NCBI GenBank assembly: GCA_937934385.1
Contig: CALGZV010000078.1
Coordinates: 1-7,789, forward strand
Reading direction: 5' to 3'
Origin: an uncultured Clostridia bacterium
GTDB taxonomy: Bacteria; Bacillota; Clostridia; Oscillospirales; CAG-272
DNA length: 7,789 bases
A program made the translations under genes and the position numbers. The notes under the pieces were generated by a model. That model was not told where the DNA came from, did no database searches, and saw only the letters and a program-made list of their open reading frames with translations. Below, piece after piece: positions 1 to 7,063 of the stretch (position 1 is the stretch's first letter; every line of letters begins with the position of its first letter).

Positions 1-271
1 TAGCAACCGTAAAACGGTATTCGGGCTTTGCTTCGTTCATAAGCGAAGCAGCGCCCATTCCGGTAGGCCCTGCAAGTACTGCTATATTTACAGCCCGTCC
101 GGGCGTTTCCGAACCGTTCTGTGTCCTGGACTCTGCGGTACCGGCCATACTGTCCTCCGGCTTTATATCTCCGCCGTTATTTCTGCAGGACGAAAGTCCC
201 ACAGCAAGGGATAAAGCAAGCATAACGGCAAAAATCCGGCCTACTATATTTTTATCACTTTTTACTTTCAC
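1..271 (-). CDS. Lipoprotein, probable ABC transporter substrate-binding protein (NMT1/TauA-like), 3' part outside window
   Basis: Only the first 90 codons are present; the gene runs off the left edge. It starts with GTG at 271, preceded by a perfect AGGAGG (280-285) with an 8-nt spacer. The product has a short Lys-rich n-region, a hydrophobic stretch (about residues 9-26) and a lipobox LSSC, so Cys29 should be lipidated and the protein anchored outside the membrane. A polar linker (about 30-57) follows, then a first beta strand and loop reading AVNIAVLAGPTGMGAASLM. This resembles the opening of Clostridial NMT1/THI5- and TauA/SsuA-type substrate-binding proteins, which often carry a GPTxMG motif; the match is from memory and rests on a short stretch. 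The ligand cannot be told. It lies 23 nt after the LtaS-like gene on the same strand, with no room for a terminator, so the two are probably co-transcribed. Permease and ATPase genes would be expected further left. Confidence 0.65.
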   Translation of the reverse strand, partial: MKVKSDKNIVGRIFAVMLALSLAVGLSSCRNNGGDIKPEDSMAGTAESRTQNGSETPGRAVNIAVLAGPTGMGAASLMNEAKPEYRFTVA

Positions 272-294
272 TTTGTATACCTCCTGTAAATTTG

Positions 295-2613
295 TCAGCG
301 TATGTCAGAGACAAAATTATGTCTCCAATAATACTGAATTTTGTTCACCTCATCGACAAGCCTTTTAGTTTTATTGTCAAGGTCGTCATAAAATACACTC
401 TCATCACCAATTATATATCTGCCTGTCGTATGAAGCACCGGCAGCGTTTTTTCTGCCTCACGCATGTACTGCATAAAGCTGTTGCCCTTCCAGCCGAGAA
501 GATCAAACATCCTGCTCATAAGGTAGTACGGACCAATCTCCCCGCCGTCTCCCCGGAATACATCCCCGAAGATCTCCCTTGCGGCATCGTTACCCCATAT
601 GATATACGGAGTTTCATAATAATTTCTGAAGCCCTCCTTATTTGAAAGGTTAATGTTTATTCCGAGCGTATCATACACTGAGTTATTATTCCCCATCCAT
701 GGCATATGATCCCCGAAAAGTACAAGAACTACAGGCTCTTCCGACTCTCTCAGTCCGTCAACAAACCTTTCAAGCTCATTATTCGTTTCTTTTATCGCCT
801 GAAGATAATTATTGATAATAAAATAATCAGACATCGGATATCCGTTGTTGGCGGCATATTCCTCCTCAAAGAACTGATAGCTGTCCGAATACGGGCCGTG
901 GCACTGATATGTCACGTTAAACGAAAAATAGTGTTCTCCTCTGCCGACCGCCTCATTATACAGCTTAAGAATATTAGGTAAAAGATATTCATTGTCCGCC
1001 GCATGCGATCCCGACAGCTCATAATAGGTATCTTCTTCGAAGTAATAATTCTCAAATCCGAGATACTCATTGACATTGGTACGGTTATAAAACCATCCGT
1101 GACTCGGATGGCTTCCCTCTGCTGTATATCCCTGCTCCGAAAAATATCTTACATACGAATTCGTAGCTCTTCGGAAAGAAGGAAGCTTGGTAAATCCGGT
1201 CAGAAAGCTGCGTTCGGTCGTTACAGTTCCTCCGGCAAATATATCGGTAAGAAGATAACCGCTGTAAGACTCGTCCCTCAGCTCATCAAGATACTTATAA
1301 ACATTGTTTGTCATTTCAACGCTTTCAAACCGCGAAAAATCCGCATAAGCCTCAAGCATTATGCCTATTATATTTACCTTTTCATCCTCTGGAATACCTT
1401 CGTATGTGTATTTTCCGAGAATCTCCTCACATTGAACGGCGTCATATCCTTCAGGAGGATTATCAAGCGCTTCGTCGACGCTGTGAATAAACGGATAAAG
1501 AAATCCGCGCGATATATACTGATCGGTGGCCGCCCAGATATTGATGACATCATCATTGCTTGTAGTATCCCAGTAAAAATCATTAAGATAATACGCATAG
1601 AATGCATGGACACTGAATGCGCCTACAAGCACAAGTGCGATCGGTCTTACATATCTGACCTTTATTCTGAACTCTCCGAAAAGGCGCAGCAAAAGCGTAC
1701 CGATAATAAGCACAGCCGCCAAATTAAACATATCTGAGGTAAATTCAATAGTATACCTTGATGAAATATTCGACGCCTCCGAAATATTATATACATCTTC
1801 AAACATGACCGGATCGTTTCTCAGCTGAAGCTTGAAATAGTTAACAAGAGACAGAACAAAAGTAGCCCCTCCCGATAAAAAGCAGGCGGCGGATATACGG
1901 TTAGTAATCAGATACAGAGCAATACACAGCACAAACACCGGAAGTATATTAAGGACTACCTTATGCGCATCTTTAAAATATGACCAGAAAAGAGTGCCGT
2001 CGTTATCATAGCAGTATGATCCGAAATACAGGCTCACGATTCCCCAGACAATGCAGAATAAAAGCATAAAGAAAATTTTGCAGAAATACGTAAGGCCGAT
2101 ATGCGTTATATAATCAGATTTGCTGCGGTACTGCCGCGAGCGCTCGGTATATATACGCGTACCCGCATGCTTCATAATCGGAGAAAGCAGTGTACCGTAT
2201 GCGGTGTATCCCTCCTCCTGCACCATCTTCGACGGCTTAACATACTCCTTAAAACGGCAGCTGCCGGTATCGTATTCTCCGGCAAGCACGCGGCATCCGG
2301 CCATAGCTTCGACTACCTGCCTCGGATGTTCACTGACTGCGATTATATCGGAATCGTGAATATATACTTTTCTTCGGGACTTTGCCGAAAATCCTTCAAG
2401 CAACTTATTATTGTCTTTTACGAAACGCAAAAACGACCAGCGTCTTTCAAGGTATCTTCTCTTGCTGAAAATATGAAAATAGAAAAGAATATCCCAGAGA
2501 AGATACGGCAGAAGATATTTATACAGCTTCGGTACTCTTCTGCGGCAGTATCTGTAAAACGCTTTCTCAGGCTTTCCGAGATACATGCAATTTTCAAATA
2601 TTGCGTATTTCAT
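295..2613 (-). CDS. LTA synthase / phosphoglycerol transferase family membrane protein with degenerate HAD-phosphatase-like N-terminus
   Basis: The product has 772 residues. ATG at 2613 is chosen because GGGAG sits 7 nt upstream and because MKYAIF lines up with the first strand of a HAD domain; a TTG at 2628 would add 5 residues. Residues 1-160 resemble SerB-like HAD phosphatases but have lost most catalytic residues. About five membrane segments follow (170-197, 219-237, 241-258, 296-313, 322-342), the LtaS arrangement. The C-terminal sulfatase-fold domain (about 410-730) should be extracellular. It has a metal-ligand Glu in IGIMLEAY (E421), a GGTVTTE motif with likely nucleophile Thr463, a His in CHGPY (H572) and LFGDH (D635, H636). 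LtaS/MdoB enzymes transfer glycerol-phosphate from phosphatidylglycerol to a polymer or glycan through a Thr intermediate; the acceptor here is unknown. The length exceeds typical LtaS (about 650) by the HAD-like part. Transcription is probably from the promoter at 2726-2755. Confidence 0.9.
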   Translation of the reverse strand: MKYAIFENCMYLGKPEKAFYRYCRRRVPKLYKYLLPYLLWDILFYFHIFSKRRYLERRWSFLRFVKDNNKLLEGFSAKSRRKVYIHDSDIIAVSEHPRQVVEAMAGCRVLAGEYDTGSCRFKEYVKPSKMVQEEGYTAYGTLLSPIMKHAGTRIYTERSRQYRSKSDYITHIGLTYFCKIFFMLLFCIVWGIVSLYFGSYCYDNDGTLFWSYFKDAHKVVLNILPVFVLCIALYLITNRISAACFLSGGATFVLSLVNYFKLQLRNDPVMFEDVYNISEASNISSRYTIEFTSDMFNLAAVLIIGTLLLRLFGEFRIKVRYVRPIALVLVGAFSVHAFYAYYLNDFYWDTTSNDDVINIWAATDQYISRGFLYPFIHSVDEALDNPPEGYDAVQCEEILGKYTYEGIPEDEKVNIIGIMLEAYADFSRFESVEMTNNVYKYLDELRDESYSGYLLTDIFAGGTVTTERSFLTGFTKLPSFRRATNSYVRYFSEQGYTAEGSHPSHGWFYNRTNVNEYLGFENYYFEEDTYYELSGSHAADNEYLLPNILKLYNEAVGRGEHYFSFNVTYQCHGPYSDSYQFFEEEYAANNGYPMSDYFIINNYLQAIKETNNELERFVDGLRESEEPVVLVLFGDHMPWMGNNNSVYDTLGININLSNKEGFRNYYETPYIIWGNDAAREIFGDVFRGDGGEIGPYYLMSRMFDLLGWKGNSFMQYMREAEKTLPVLHTTGRYIIGDESVFYDDLDNKTKRLVDEVNKIQYYWRHNFVSDIR

Positions 2614-2725
2614 TAAATTCTCCCACAATTTTACATTTATATATGCCGTATTCTTTAATTATACGCCTGAAAAAATTAAATGTGCAACTATATTAATAAT
2701 TAAATTTATAGCATAAAATCGTATA

Positions 2726-2755
2726 ATTCTACCATACAACGCCGCTCCGTGTCAA
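2726..2755 (-). promoter_or_regulatory. Sigma-A promoter of the LtaS-like gene
   Basis: Read on the minus strand, a perfect -35 TTGACA (2755-2750) is followed by an 18-bp spacer and a -10 TAGAAT (2731-2726) preceded by TGG, which makes an extended -10 element. Transcription should start near 2719, leaving an AT-rich 5' UTR of about 105 nt in which no clear hairpin was seen. It is the only strong match upstream of this gene. Confidence 0.8.
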
Positions 2756-2764
2756 TGATTTTGT

Positions 2765-2813
2765 AAAAACATGATTCGGAAAAACGCAAAAACAGACTGA
2801 AAAACCTTAAAAA
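2765..2813. other. Cluster of A-tracts upstream of the LtaS-like promoter
   Basis: Five runs of exactly five A residues start at 2765, 2780, 2788, 2800 and 2809, just upstream of the minus-strand -35 box. Several are one to two helical turns apart, which favours intrinsic DNA bending. Seen from the minus strand they are T-tracts in the place where an UP element would sit. The rest of this gap (2814-2890) is AT-rich with no gene or clear motif. A role in promoter strength is inferred only. Confidence 0.4.
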
Positions 2814-2894
2814 TCTATCTTTTAAAACAGCCTTCCGGATCTAAAACAGCAAAAAAATTCACAATAATGAATCAACAGACAGTTTATATAATTA

Positions 2895-2924
2895 TTTGAC
2901 AAAACCTATTGATTTTTGACAAAA
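2895..2924. repeat. Direct repeat TTTGACAAAA, two copies 20 bp apart
   Basis: TTTGACAAAA occurs exactly at 2895-2904 and 2915-2924, so the copies are two helical turns apart and on the same DNA face. They bracket the likely -35 box (2909-2914) of the ABC operon promoter. They could be a two-site operator. Alternatively, each contains a consensus TTGACA and could be an alternative -35, but neither has a good -10 at 16-18 bp. Confidence 0.5.
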
Positions 2925-2937
2925 AATATTTTATAAT
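2909..2937 (+). promoter_or_regulatory. Probable promoter of the ABC exporter operon
   Basis: TTGATT (2909-2914, four of six consensus bases) and a perfect TATAAT (2932-2937) are separated by 17 bp. The predicted start near 2944 leaves a leader of about 200 nt ahead of the first ABC gene and lies just before the structured leader. The nearby TTGACA at 2916-2921 with TATAAA at 2942-2947 is a poorer alternative because its spacer is 20 bp. Confidence 0.6.
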
Positions 2938-2967
2938 ATTTTATAAATAATACATTTAAAACAAAAT

Positions 2968-3062
2968 TTACCGTTTAACAAATACCGCGCAGTATCCCGA
3001 AAAGCTTTAACCCGCAATTCCCTCAGCGCGGTATTCTTCTCACTAAAGAAACCTGACGGTAA
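2968..3062 (+). promoter_or_regulatory. Structured 5' leader of the ABC exporter operon (nested stems)
   Basis: Two nested perfect inverted repeats are visible. The outer is TTACCGT (2968-2974) with ACGGTAA (3056-3062); the inner is AATACCGCGC (2981-2990) with GCGCGGTATT (3026-3035). The inner loop contains CCCTC (3020-3024), which is complementary to GAGGG (3136-3140) inside the Shine-Dalgarno region of the first ABC gene. A weaker A/T-only hairpin (AATAAAA 3082-3088, TTTTATT 3093-3099) follows. No ATG occurs on the plus strand of the leader, so an ATG-started leader peptide is unlikely. I do not recognise a named riboswitch class. Folding and any regulatory role are inferred from base complementarity. 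Confidence 0.5.
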
Positions 3063-3144
3063 TATTATTCCCCATATCCGTAATAAAATCCTTTTTATTG
3101 TATTATCAGTAAAATATCCGGAGAAAAAACACAGGGAGGGCATC

Positions 3145-5004
3145 ATGGAAAACGAAAAAAAGAAAAAGAACACAAAAAAAGAAAAGAAAAAGCATCTTCC
3201 GCTTAAAAGAACGGCGGCAAACAATCTTTTCGCACTTAAAATGCTGTGGAAGGGATCTCCGTTATATATGATCGTATATTTAGGTTCTTCGGTCGTATAC
3301 GGACTTCTTCAGTTTTTTTCGGACAGCTATCTTCTCAGACGGACGATAAACGGGATTCAATCCGGTGAAAGTATACAAAATATACTTACATATGTGGTTA
3401 TACTGTCTGTTTTAACCATAATCCTTGACAGCGCGCTTGCATGGTTCTGGAGAGTAATATCTCCTGCAAAATGGCAGCATATATCCGCATATATAGAAAA
3501 AAGTCTGTTTGAAAAGGCAGCGCAGGTCGAACTTTCATGCTATGAAAATCCTGATTTTTACGATAAGTATGTAAAAGCGATGGATTCCGCATACAACCGC
3601 ATGCAGAACGTTATGAACACTCTCGACAGTCTTATATATACCGCCGTAAGCTTTTCGGCTAATTCACTTCTTTTATTCATCATCGATCCCGTACTTATTC
3701 TGTTCGGTCTGTTTCCGCTGCTTCTCGGATTCATAAGAAGATATACAAACGTTATAAATCACGATCTTGAAGCATCAAAAAAACCGATAAACCGCCGCAC
3801 CGAATACGCGCGCAGGACCTTTTATCTCGGAGAATACGCGAAAGAAATGCGTATCGGCGGAATGTATGTAAACATGCTCAGGTATTTCAGAGAAAGCTAT
3901 GACGATTACCGTCAGCTCATAAATAAATACGGCAGGTGGAATGCGATACTTCAATTCGTCCAAAGCACAGGACTGGAAGTCGTAACAATACTCGGCGCAA
4001 TGCTGTACGCCGTATGGAGTACGTTATGTGTAGGAGCTGACAGCGGCGGTATGCTTATAGGAGACTGCATCGTTGTCATCGGCAGTGTCGGAACGATATC
4101 ATACGGACTGAATAATTTTGTTCAGAACATCGCCGCTTTCGGTGAACACGCTCTGTTTCTTGAGGACGTCAGATATTTTCTCGACTATGAACCTGCAATA
4201 AAGGACGGCGTGTTCGAAGCTCCGGAAAGCGGAGACATAGAAGTCAGAAATGTGAGCTTCAGCTACACGGGAAGCAATAAAAAGGCGCTTGACGATATAA
4301 GCTTTACATGGCGCAAAGGCGAACGGATCGCGCTTGTAGGAAGCAACGGATCGGGAAAATCAACTCTTGTAAAGCTTCTCCTCCGTCTTTACGATCCGTC
4401 TGACGGAGAAATAACAATAAACGGACGGAATATCACCGAATATAAAGTTCGCTCATACAGAGACCGCTACAGCACCGTTCTTCAGGATTTTAAAATATTT
4501 TCAATGAGTGTCCGCGACAATGTCCTGCTCCGACTGCCTATGGACGGAGACGAGAAAATTGTCGAAGCAGCACTTGGCGAGAGCGGAGCGGCAGAACGCA
4601 TAGACCGGCTTGAAAAAGGTATCGATACGGTTCTCACACGTGAATTCGATGACAAGGGAGCCAACCTCTCGGTAGGAGAACAGCAGAAATTATCTCTTGC
4701 AAGGGTATTTGCGTCCGACACCCCGTTTGTTATTCTCGACGAGCCTTCGAGCGCGCTCGATCCGATTGCCGAATATAAAATGTTTGAAAATATGATGCGG
4801 GCGACGGAGGGAAGAAACGTTATCTTCATATCTCACAGGTTGTCCTCGGCGACTCTCGCCGACCGTGTAATTCTCATGGAAGGCGGAAAGATCGCAGAGA
4901 TCGGAACTCATGAAGAGCTTCTTGGCTCAGGCGGGAAATATGCCGAAATGTTCGGGCGTCAGGCAGAAAATTATCTTGGAAGCGAGGCGACGGAAAATGA
5001 GTAA
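3145..5004 (+). CDS. ABC exporter half-transporter (permease fused to ATPase), first of a pair
   Basis: The 619-residue product starts at ATG 3145 behind AGGGAGG (3133-3139, 5-nt spacer). After a very Lys-rich cytoplasmic tail (1-22) come about six membrane segments (near 39-59, 78-101, 162-197 as two, 270-293, 304-325). The nucleotide-binding domain (about 360-600) has A-loop Tyr374, Walker A GSNGSGKST (399-407), Q-loop Gln447, signature LSVGE (508-512), Walker B VILDE with catalytic Glu533, SALD (536-539) and switch His564. This is the type I exporter (ABC-B, MsbA/BmrCD-like) architecture at normal length. ATP hydrolysis should drive export of an unknown substrate. The signature has Val where LSGGQ has its first Gly. 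It overlaps the next ABC gene by 8 bp, and the two proteins share motifs and a GKYAEMF ending, so a heterodimer is likely. Drug, peptide or lipid export cannot be told apart from sequence. Confidence 0.95.
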   Translation: MENEKKKKNTKKEKKKHLPLKRTAANNLFALKMLWKGSPLYMIVYLGSSVVYGLLQFFSDSYLLRRTINGIQSGESIQNILTYVVILSVLTIILDSALAWFWRVISPAKWQHISAYIEKSLFEKAAQVELSCYENPDFYDKYVKAMDSAYNRMQNVMNTLDSLIYTAVSFSANSLLLFIIDPVLILFGLFPLLLGFIRRYTNVINHDLEASKKPINRRTEYARRTFYLGEYAKEMRIGGMYVNMLRYFRESYDDYRQLINKYGRWNAILQFVQSTGLEVVTILGAMLYAVWSTLCVGADSGGMLIGDCIVVIGSVGTISYGLNNFVQNIAAFGEHALFLEDVRYFLDYEPAIKDGVFEAPESGDIEVRNVSFSYTGSNKKALDDISFTWRKGERIALVGSNGSGKSTLVKLLLRLYDPSDGEITINGRNITEYKVRSYRDRYSTVLQDFKIFSMSVRDNVLLRLPMDGDEKIVEAALGESGAAERIDRLEKGIDTVLTREFDDKGANLSVGEQQKLSLARVFASDTPFVILDEPSSALDPIAEYKMFENMMRATEGRNVIFISHRLSSATLADRVILMEGGKIAEIGTHEELLGSGGKYAEMFGRQAENYLGSEATENE

Positions 5005-6853
5005 AAAAGAAAAAACACCGAAACAGCGGCCGGATGCGATAGTAAAAAATATTGCCGCATTGCTCGGTAAGATCGCAAAATACACACCCGAATACATCGT
5101 ATTTACAGTGCTTCGCACCGCGGTCAGCGCGGTCTCGATGTCCGCATCTACGATATTTACCTATTTTCTTTTAAATTCGCTTGACGAAAACGCAGAATTC
5201 GGATATGTTGCAAAGATCATCATGCTTATGGCTGCCGTTGAGATTTTGCAGCATCTGTTCTATAGCTGGAACGGTAACATCAGGTTTCCGCTTTCCCGGC
5301 AGAAACTGCATCTGCGCATGCATGAGGAGCTGTTTAAAAAATCGCTTTCCCTCGATATATCCTGCTTCGATGATCCGGAATTTTACAACGATTTTGTATG
5401 GGCAATGGATCAGTCGGACGGTCAGGCTGCCGAACTTCTCGAAAATCTTACATCTATTGTAGGCAGATTTGCAGCAGCGACTACGGTATTCGGTCTTCTG
5501 CTTCATATAGATCCTGTCGTTGCCGTCATAATTCTTGCTTCATCTCTCGCCAGCGTTATATGCAACCTTGCATCAAATAAGCTGAACTATAAACACAGCA
5601 GAGAAACAAATCCGCTCTGGAGAAAAAAAGCTTATATAAACAGAGTATACCATCTTTCAGACTATGCGAAAGAACTTCGTGTCAGCCATGCTCATGAGCT
5701 TATCATGAAAGACTATGACGAAAATACGGAAAAACTTATAGAAACAAATGTAAGATACGGAAAAAAATATTTTTTCATAAGCGGACTCGGCTGGGATCTT
5801 CTCAGCAATATCACATCTTTTTCAATTTTGATATATATGATACTGATGCTTGATAAAGGTTATGTACAGCTCGGCGGCTTTGCAGCAAGCATAAACGCAA
5901 TATGGAGGATCCGATGGAACATACTCCGTATAATAGAAGATCTCGGTAAACTTGCAAAACAGTCGCTGTATATTGAAAAATATCTCTCTTTTATGAAATA
6001 TGAACCGACGATAAAAAGCGGTACAAAAGAGCTTCCGGAATTTGAAAGTCTCGAACTTCGAGACGTGAGCTTTTCATACGATTTTTCAGCTCACCCGAAA
6101 TACAAGTTTCATGACAAGGATTATGTTCCTCCGGAGAAGAAAGCATGCACAGACGCGCTTAAACATATCAGTCTGACACTCCGTGCAGGAGAAAAAATCG
6201 CTATAGTCGGATATAACGGAGCGGGCAAAACCACTCTGACTAAGCTTATTATGCGGCTGTACGATCCTACCGAAGGCGAGATCCTGTACAACGGCGTCAA
6301 TATAAAAGAATTTGACGTCTACGAATACCGCAAAAAGATCGGCGCGGTATTCCAGGATTTCAAGATATTTGCCACGACGATCGCCGAAAACGTAATGAAC
6401 GGAAGCTATGACGAATCAGACCGCGATACGGTTCTGAGCGCTCTTAAATCCGCAGATTTCACCGAAAAGCTGAGTACGCTTGAGGGCGGCATAGAAACGC
6501 AGCTTACACGCGAATTTGATGAAAACGGTACTAATCTTTCGGGCGGAGAATCGCAGAAAATCGCTATATCCCGTGTCTTTGCAAAAGATTATCCTATCGT
6601 CATTATGGACGAACCGTCAAGCGCGCTTGATCCGACGGCAGAATACAATCTGAACAAGTCGATACTGCACAGTACCGAAGGAAAGACTGTTATATTCATC
6701 TCTCACCGTCTGTCAACTACAAGAATCGCCGACAGAATACTAATGTTTGATTCAGGAGAGCTGATAGAAGAAGGAAGCCATGATGAACTGATTTCAAGAA
6801 ACGGAAAATATGCAGAAATGTTTAATCTACAATCGCAGAAATATCATATCTGA
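4997..6853 (+). CDS. ABC exporter half-transporter (permease fused to ATPase), second of a pair
   Basis: The product has 618 residues. ATG at 4997 is chosen because it overlaps the previous stop in the junction ATGAGTAA, has GAGG (4984-4987) 9 nt upstream and gives a Lys-rich N-terminus like its partner; an in-frame ATG at 4910 would add 29 residues buried in the preceding gene. Membrane segments lie near 33-59, 70-90, 153-190 (two), 258-284 and 287-308. The nucleotide-binding domain has A-loop Tyr361, Walker A GYNGAGKTT (405-413), Gln453, signature LSGGE (514-518), Walker B VIMDE with Glu539, SALD and His570, so it appears catalytically complete. It carries about 19 extra residues between the A-loop and the next strand compared with its partner. 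Translational coupling to the first gene implies balanced subunits. The pair resembles BmrCD/TM287-288-type heterodimeric exporters; the substrate is unknown. Confidence 0.95.
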   Translation: MSKKEKTPKQRPDAIVKNIAALLGKIAKYTPEYIVFTVLRTAVSAVSMSASTIFTYFLLNSLDENAEFGYVAKIIMLMAAVEILQHLFYSWNGNIRFPLSRQKLHLRMHEELFKKSLSLDISCFDDPEFYNDFVWAMDQSDGQAAELLENLTSIVGRFAAATTVFGLLLHIDPVVAVIILASSLASVICNLASNKLNYKHSRETNPLWRKKAYINRVYHLSDYAKELRVSHAHELIMKDYDENTEKLIETNVRYGKKYFFISGLGWDLLSNITSFSILIYMILMLDKGYVQLGGFAASINAIWRIRWNILRIIEDLGKLAKQSLYIEKYLSFMKYEPTIKSGTKELPEFESLELRDVSFSYDFSAHPKYKFHDKDYVPPEKKACTDALKHISLTLRAGEKIAIVGYNGAGKTTLTKLIMRLYDPTEGEILYNGVNIKEFDVYEYRKKIGAVFQDFKIFATTIAENVMNGSYDESDRDTVLSALKSADFTEKLSTLEGGIETQLTREFDENGTNLSGGESQKIAISRVFAKDYPIVIMDEPSSALDPTAEYNLNKSILHSTEGKTVIFISHRLSTTRIADRILMFDSGELIEEGSHDELISRNGKYAEMFNLQSQKYHI

Positions 6854-6898
6854 TTCGGTACTGAGACAAAAATGCCATGCCAAAAAGCAAAAAAACTC

Positions 6899-6927
6899 TT
6901 GCAATCGTAAAAACAGTATGATATAAT
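6899..6927 (+). promoter_or_regulatory. Extended -10 promoter in the ABC-pheS intergenic region (P1)
   Basis: TTGCAA (6899-6904), a 17-bp spacer and TATAAT (6922-6927) preceded by TGA make an extended -10 promoter. Its start site should lie near 6934, 45-80 nt past the end of the ABC operon. It could transcribe the structured segment downstream and read on into the pheS T-box leader. No intrinsic terminator was seen between the ABC stop codon and this promoter. Confidence 0.65.
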
Positions 6928-6930
6928 AAC

Positions 6931-7052
6931 CTCACGGCGTTAGCAAAAAGCTTGCAAAGCAGGTCTTTTGACGCCTGAGAGAACATTGAATGGCTAAATC
7001 ACGGCTTCGCCGTCACGCGCCTTACAGCGCTGCTACGTTTCACACAGCGATT
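6931..7052 (+). other. Hairpin-rich noncoding segment between two promoters; identity unknown
   Basis: No convincing reading frame, tRNA or rRNA is present. The segment contains several possible hairpins: CAGGTC (6960-6965) with GACGCCTG (6970-6977, bulged); GGCGT (6936-6940) with ACGCC (6971-6975), which excludes the first; TTAGC (6940-6944) with GCTAA (6993-6997); and a perfect ACGGC-TTC-GCCGT (7001-7013). It starts just after P1 and ends just before P2. It could be a small RNA, the 5' part of a long pheS leader, or a dispersed intergenic repeat carrying its own promoter. The choice cannot be made from one copy. Confidence 0.4.
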
Positions 7053-7054
7053 TA

Positions 7055-7063
7055 TGATATAAT
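7055..7063 (+). promoter_or_regulatory. Extended -10 promoter ahead of the pheS T-box (P2)
   Basis: TGATATAAT gives a perfect extended -10 element (TG at 7055-7056, TATAAT at 7058-7063). No good -35 lies 16-18 bp upstream, which extended -10 promoters can tolerate. The predicted start near 7070 leaves about 35 nt before Stem I of the T-box, so this is the most likely pheS promoter. The 12-bp core TATGATATAATA is identical to that in P1. Confidence 0.65.

Noticed and set aside
1003..1737. 244-codon open frame on the plus strand within the LtaS-like gene
   Set aside because: It lies wholly antisense to a well-supported gene with clear family motifs, has no ribosome binding site and its product is low-complexity and basic with no recognisable domain.
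2101..2616. 171-codon open frame on the plus strand antisense to the HAD-like part
   Set aside because: It is a frame shadow of the minus-strand gene, without a ribosome binding site or recognisable motifs.
2932..2937. TTGACA at 2896-2901 or 2916-2921 as the -35 partner of TATAAT at 2932-2937
   Set aside because: The spacers would be 30 and 10 bp, both unworkable for sigma-A; TTGATT at 2909-2914 gives 17 bp.
2931..3224. 97-codon minus-strand frame with a poly-Phe run
   Set aside because: The Phe-rich stretch is the antisense of the Lys-rich start of the first ABC gene; the frame covers the leader and has no proper initiation signal.
4910..4996. Upstream in-frame ATG for the second ABC gene (29 extra residues)
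   Set aside because: It lies deep in the preceding gene. ATG 4997 forms the usual overlapping stop-start junction and gives a normal exporter N-terminus.
6931..7052. tRNA gene or 6S RNA in the segment between the two promoters
   Set aside because: No T-loop GTTCGA-type sequence, no cloverleaf and no long rod with a central bubble was seen.
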